From Streptomyces sp. NBC_00249 (GTDB lineage: Bacteria; Actinomycetota; Actinomycetes; Streptomycetales; Streptomycetaceae), in the NCBI RefSeq assembly GCF_026342355.1, contig NZ_JAPEMV010000007.1, positions 1 to 64,000 on the forward strand: a stretch of 64,000 nucleotides of DNA, read 5' to 3'. Below are positions 61,571 through 64,000 of this stretch, one piece after another. Position numbers and translations under genes: made by a program. Every line of letters begins with the position of its first letter. Within the stretch, counting starts at the first letter, position 1. The notes beneath the pieces are model-generated. The model made no database searches. It was not told the origin of the DNA and saw only the letters and a program-made list of their open reading frames with translations.

Positions 61571-64000
61571 TCACACCGCGAGCGGCTCCAGGTCCCGGTG
61601 GACCCGCCGCTCGTCACGGGCGTACCGGGTCAGACCGTGGTCCTCCCCGAGGAGACGCGCCAGCTCGGCGACCGCCTCCGCCCGCACCCGGGCCGCTTCT
61701 TCCTTGCGGCCCATCATGTCCAGGCTCACCGCCATGTTGGACGCGCTCGCCAAGGTCTCCGGGTGGTGCGCCCCGAGGGCCTCGCGCAGCCGCATCACCG
61801 CGAGCCGCTCCAACTCCAGTGCGCCCTCCGGATCGCCCAGGTCGGCCCGCGCGTTGGCCAGGTTCAGGTGCGCGAAGACGGTGTGCGGATGGTTGTCGCC
61901 CAGGACCTCGCGCATCCACAGGATGGTCTGGCGCAGCATCGTCTCCGCCGTGTCCGCGGCGCCCGTGCCCCAGTGGAACACCGCCAGGTTGTTCACCGCG
62001 GCCAGGGTGTACGGGTGCTTCTCGCCCGGGACCTTCATGTACTCGTCGACCACCTCCTGCGCCAGGTCCCGCGCCGCGCCCGGGTCCCCGGTCGCGAACA
62101 GGTCCGCCGCCAGGTTCAGTTCGCAGGCCAGCAGGTCCGGGTTGACCGAGGTGTACTTCGCCCGGTACCGGGCCCGGGTCGCCGTCGTCAGCCGCAGCGC
62201 GTTCTCCAGCTCGCCCGCCCGCCGCAGCGACACCGCCAGGTTCTTCGCCGCCGACAGGGTGCCCGGGAAGGCCCGGCCCAGCTGCCGCTTGTAGATCTCG
62301 TACGTCCGGCTCAGCAGCTGCACCGAATCGTCGTAGCGGCCCACCTCGCGCAGGTCCCGGGCCAGGTTCTGCGCCGAGGACAGCGTGTACGGGTGGTCCG
62401 GGCCCAGCACCTCCGTACGCCGGTCGAAGACCTCCTGGTCGATCTCCCGCGCCCGGGAGTACTGCCCGATCATGCGCAGGTTCAGCGCCAGGTTGTTCGC
62501 GGCGGCCAGGGTGCGCGGGTGCGCCTCGTGGAAGATCTGCCCGAAGCCCTCGTGCGCGGCCGTCGCCAGCTCCATCGCCTCGCCGTACCGGCCGAGCGCG
62601 CCCAGGTCCATCGCCAGACCGCTCGTGGTCATGTACGTGTGCGGGTGCGAGGGGCCCAGCGCGGTCCGCTGCCGCTCCAGCGTGACCTCGTCCAGCTCCT
62701 TCGCCTCCACGAACCGGCCCTGCGAGCGCAGGATGTTGGACAGGTGGAAACGCAGGTACAGGTACTGGAGGTCGTCGTTGCCCAGGGTCTCCTTCCACGT
62801 CTCGCGCAGCTCCTCGCCCAGCGCGTACGCCGCCTTGAAGTCACCGCGCTTCCACAGGTAGCGCACCCGGTCGATCAGCAGCCGGCGGGTCTCCGGCTCC
62901 TTGCAGAACCGCGCCTCCGACGGGCTCAGGTGCGGCCAGATCGTGTTGAACCGCGGCCAGGTCTCCGGATTGTCTATCGGCTCGTCGTCGTCCGGCCGGG
63001 CCCCCGCCAGGATCCGGTGCACCGCGTGCCGGGCCTCGCGCTGCTCCTCCTCCGTCAGCTGCGCCCGGATCACCGCCTGCACCAGGCGGTGCACCTGGAT
63101 GCTGTTGCTCACCTGGTCGACCTTGGCCATCGCGAACCGGCCGATCTCCCGGATCACCCGGCCCAGCACCAGCTTCTCCTGGAGCGAGGAGTCGTACGGC
63201 TTCAGCGCGTCGATCATCTCCTTGCTGTACAGCAGGTTCGCCGAGATCGGCTCCGGCGCGAAGAAGGCGCACAGCTGCAACAGCCGCACGGCCGCGGGGG
63301 AGCGGGACTGCAGCCGCTCGATCGACACGTTCCAGGTCGCGGCCACCGGCTGCGGGTACCCCGGCGGCTGGTTCAGGCCCAGCACCCGCGCGGCCTGCTG
63401 CGCCAGCTGCTCCAGGTACGCGGACACCGGCGTCGCGGTCTCCGCGATCCAGGCGCCCGCCTGCTCCACCGCCAGCGGCAGGTCACCCACCGCCACGGCC
63501 ACCTGCTCGGCGTCGTCCTTGGTGAGCCCGGGGGCGCGCCGCTGGAGGTGCTCGATGGACTCCTCGCGCAGGAACACGTCCACCGGCAGCGCGTCCCCGT
63601 ACTGGGACCAGGACTGGTTGCGGGAGGTCACCAGGACGTGCCCGGGGCCGCCCGGCGGGAAGAACCGCTTCAGCGTCTCGGGATCGTCGGCGTTGTCGAA
63701 GACCAGCAGCCACCGCGAGGTCGGAACCCCGCGCCGCAGCAGGTCGATCGCCTCCTGGGACGCGGACGCCATGTCGTCGCCGGTCTGCGCGCCCAGGCGC
63801 ACGGCCAGTTCCGCGAGGGCGGCGACCACGTCGTCGGTCTCCTCCGAGGAGATCCACCACACCAGGTCGTAGTCGGCCATGAACCGGTGCACGTACTCCA
63901 GCGCCACCTGCGTCTTGCCGACACCGCCGAGCCCGTACAGGGTCTGCGGCTGCGGCAGCACCACGGCCATGCCGCCGCCGAGCTGGTCGCGCATCCGCTC
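61571..64000 (-). CDS. NB-ARC (STAND) NTPase with tetratricopeptide repeats, 5' end outside window
   Basis: 809 residues are visible; the N-terminus lies beyond position 64000. The NB-ARC core has the P-loop LYGLGGVGKTQVALEY, Walker B WLLVFDNADDPE, sensor VLVTSRNQSW and GLxLA-type DLPLAVEQAGA. A winged helix follows, then about ten TPR units (residues about 420-790, e.g. HPYTLSSAQNLARDLREVGR). The C-terminus is RRVHRDLEPLAV. The layout is that of the FxSxx-COOH-system TPR protein (FxsT) family and of immune-type STAND sensors. No fxsA or fxsB gene is in the window. Upstream of, and co-oriented with, the SLATT gene. Confidence 0.88.
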   Translation of the reverse strand, partial: ERMRDQLGGGMAVVLPQPQTLYGLGGVGKTQVALEYVHRFMADYDLVWWISSEETDDVVAALAELAVRLGAQTGDDMASASQEAIDLLRRGVPTSRWLLVFDNADDPETLKRFFPPGGPGHVLVTSRNQSWSQYGDALPVDVFLREESIEHLQRRAPGLTKDDAEQVAVAVGDLPLAVEQAGAWIAETATPVSAYLEQLAQQAARVLGLNQPPGYPQPVAATWNVSIERLQSRSPAAVRLLQLCAFFAPEPISANLLYSKEMIDALKPYDSSLQEKLVLGRVIREIGRFAMAKVDQVSNSIQVHRLVQAVIRAQLTEEEQREARHAVHRILAGARPDDDEPIDNPETWPRFNTIWPHLSPSEARFCKEPETRRLLIDRVRYLWKRGDFKAAYALGEELRETWKETLGNDDLQYLYLRFHLSNILRSQGRFVEAKELDEVTLERQRTALGPSHPHTYMTTSGLAMDLGALGRYGEAMELATAAHEGFGQIFHEAHPRTLAAANNLALNLRMIGQYSRAREIDQEVFDRRTEVLGPDHPYTLSSAQNLARDLREVGRYDDSVQLLSRTYEIYKRQLGRAFPGTLSAAKNLAVSLRRAGELENALRLTTATRARYRAKYTSVNPDLLACELNLAADLFATGDPGAARDLAQEVVDEYMKVPGEKHPYTLAAVNNLAVFHWGTGAADTAETMLRQTILWMREVLGDNHPHTVFAHLNLANARADLGDPEGALELERLAVMRLREALGAHHPETLASASNMAVSLDMMGRKEEAARVRAEAVAELARLLGEDHGLTRYARDERRVHRDLEPLAV

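Overview
The window is chromosomal DNA of a Streptomyces-type actinomycete. GC is very high, third codon positions are almost all G or C, and GTG starts and 4-nt ATGA/GTGA gene overlaps are common. The gene content is typical of the genus: an RNA operon end, a second ParA, ScpA/ScpB, a SepF paralogue, NrtR, an Rpf-LysM protein, an S1E protease and DUF5685. No transposase, integrase, phage gene, CRISPR array or tRNA gene was recognised.

Layout. 1-1550: the 3' part of a 23S rRNA gene, the 5S gene and a strong terminator. 1.6-15.4 kb: an RGG-repeat/TPR protein, a DUF1015 protein, a HAD phosphatase, an iron-box-controlled siderophore ABC transporter (two permeases and an ATPase), an SCP2-like protein, then a small conserved protein, TlyA, NAD kinase, RecN and a glycosyltransferase. 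15.7-24.0 kb: an accessory block with a PucR regulator divergent from an amino acid/amine permease and a Tat-type flavin amine oxidase, then a BBE-type flavoprotein and a GH15 enzyme. 24.5-36.1 kb: CTP synthase, a NUDIX hydrolase, an NTPase-TPR protein, alanine dehydrogenase, ParA with a ribbon-helix-helix partner, ScpA, ScpB and an RluB-type pseudouridine synthase. 36.2-39.7 kb: a tightly overlapping NAD-salvage operon (pnuC, nadR-like, nrtR, ADP-ribosylglycohydrolase) behind a perfect palindrome. 39.7-46.1 kb: a RlaP-type nucleotidyltransferase, a Rieske lipoprotein, a DUF952 protein, a YidB-like protein, then tyrA, cmk, a PlsC acyltransferase and der. 46.1-60 kb: small conserved proteins, Rpf-LysM, a WYL regulator, a PAP2 phosphatase, a mannosyltransferase, an MFS exporter, a glutaryl-CoA-dehydrogenase-like enzyme, a SepF paralogue, a DUF5685 protein with a cysteine-rich tail, a DUF1684 protein and a secreted serine protease. 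60.0-64.0 kb: a SLOG-fold protein, a SLATT/DUF4231 membrane protein and a STAND (NB-ARC) TPR protein cut by the window edge.

How the genes fit together. TPR, HAD, small protein, tlyA, nadK, recN ... pyrG, NUDIX ... parA, scpA, scpB, pseudouridine synthase ... cmk, der is an ancient actinobacterial order, also known around Rv1691-Rv1713 in Mycobacterium tuberculosis. It is interrupted here by strain- or genus-level insertions: the siderophore transporter, the amine module, the NAD operon and the tyrA region. Several inserts sit next to copies of a palindromic intergenic repeat family.

Most interesting: the SLOG/SLATT/STAND-TPR locus at the right end, which has the parts list of a nucleotide-signal or conflict system; the self-contained NAD-salvage operon, including an NadR-like protein that lacks the P-loop lysine; the ParA/RHH/ScpAB cluster without ParB; the 14-cysteine tail of the DUF5685 protein; and the intergenic repeat family.
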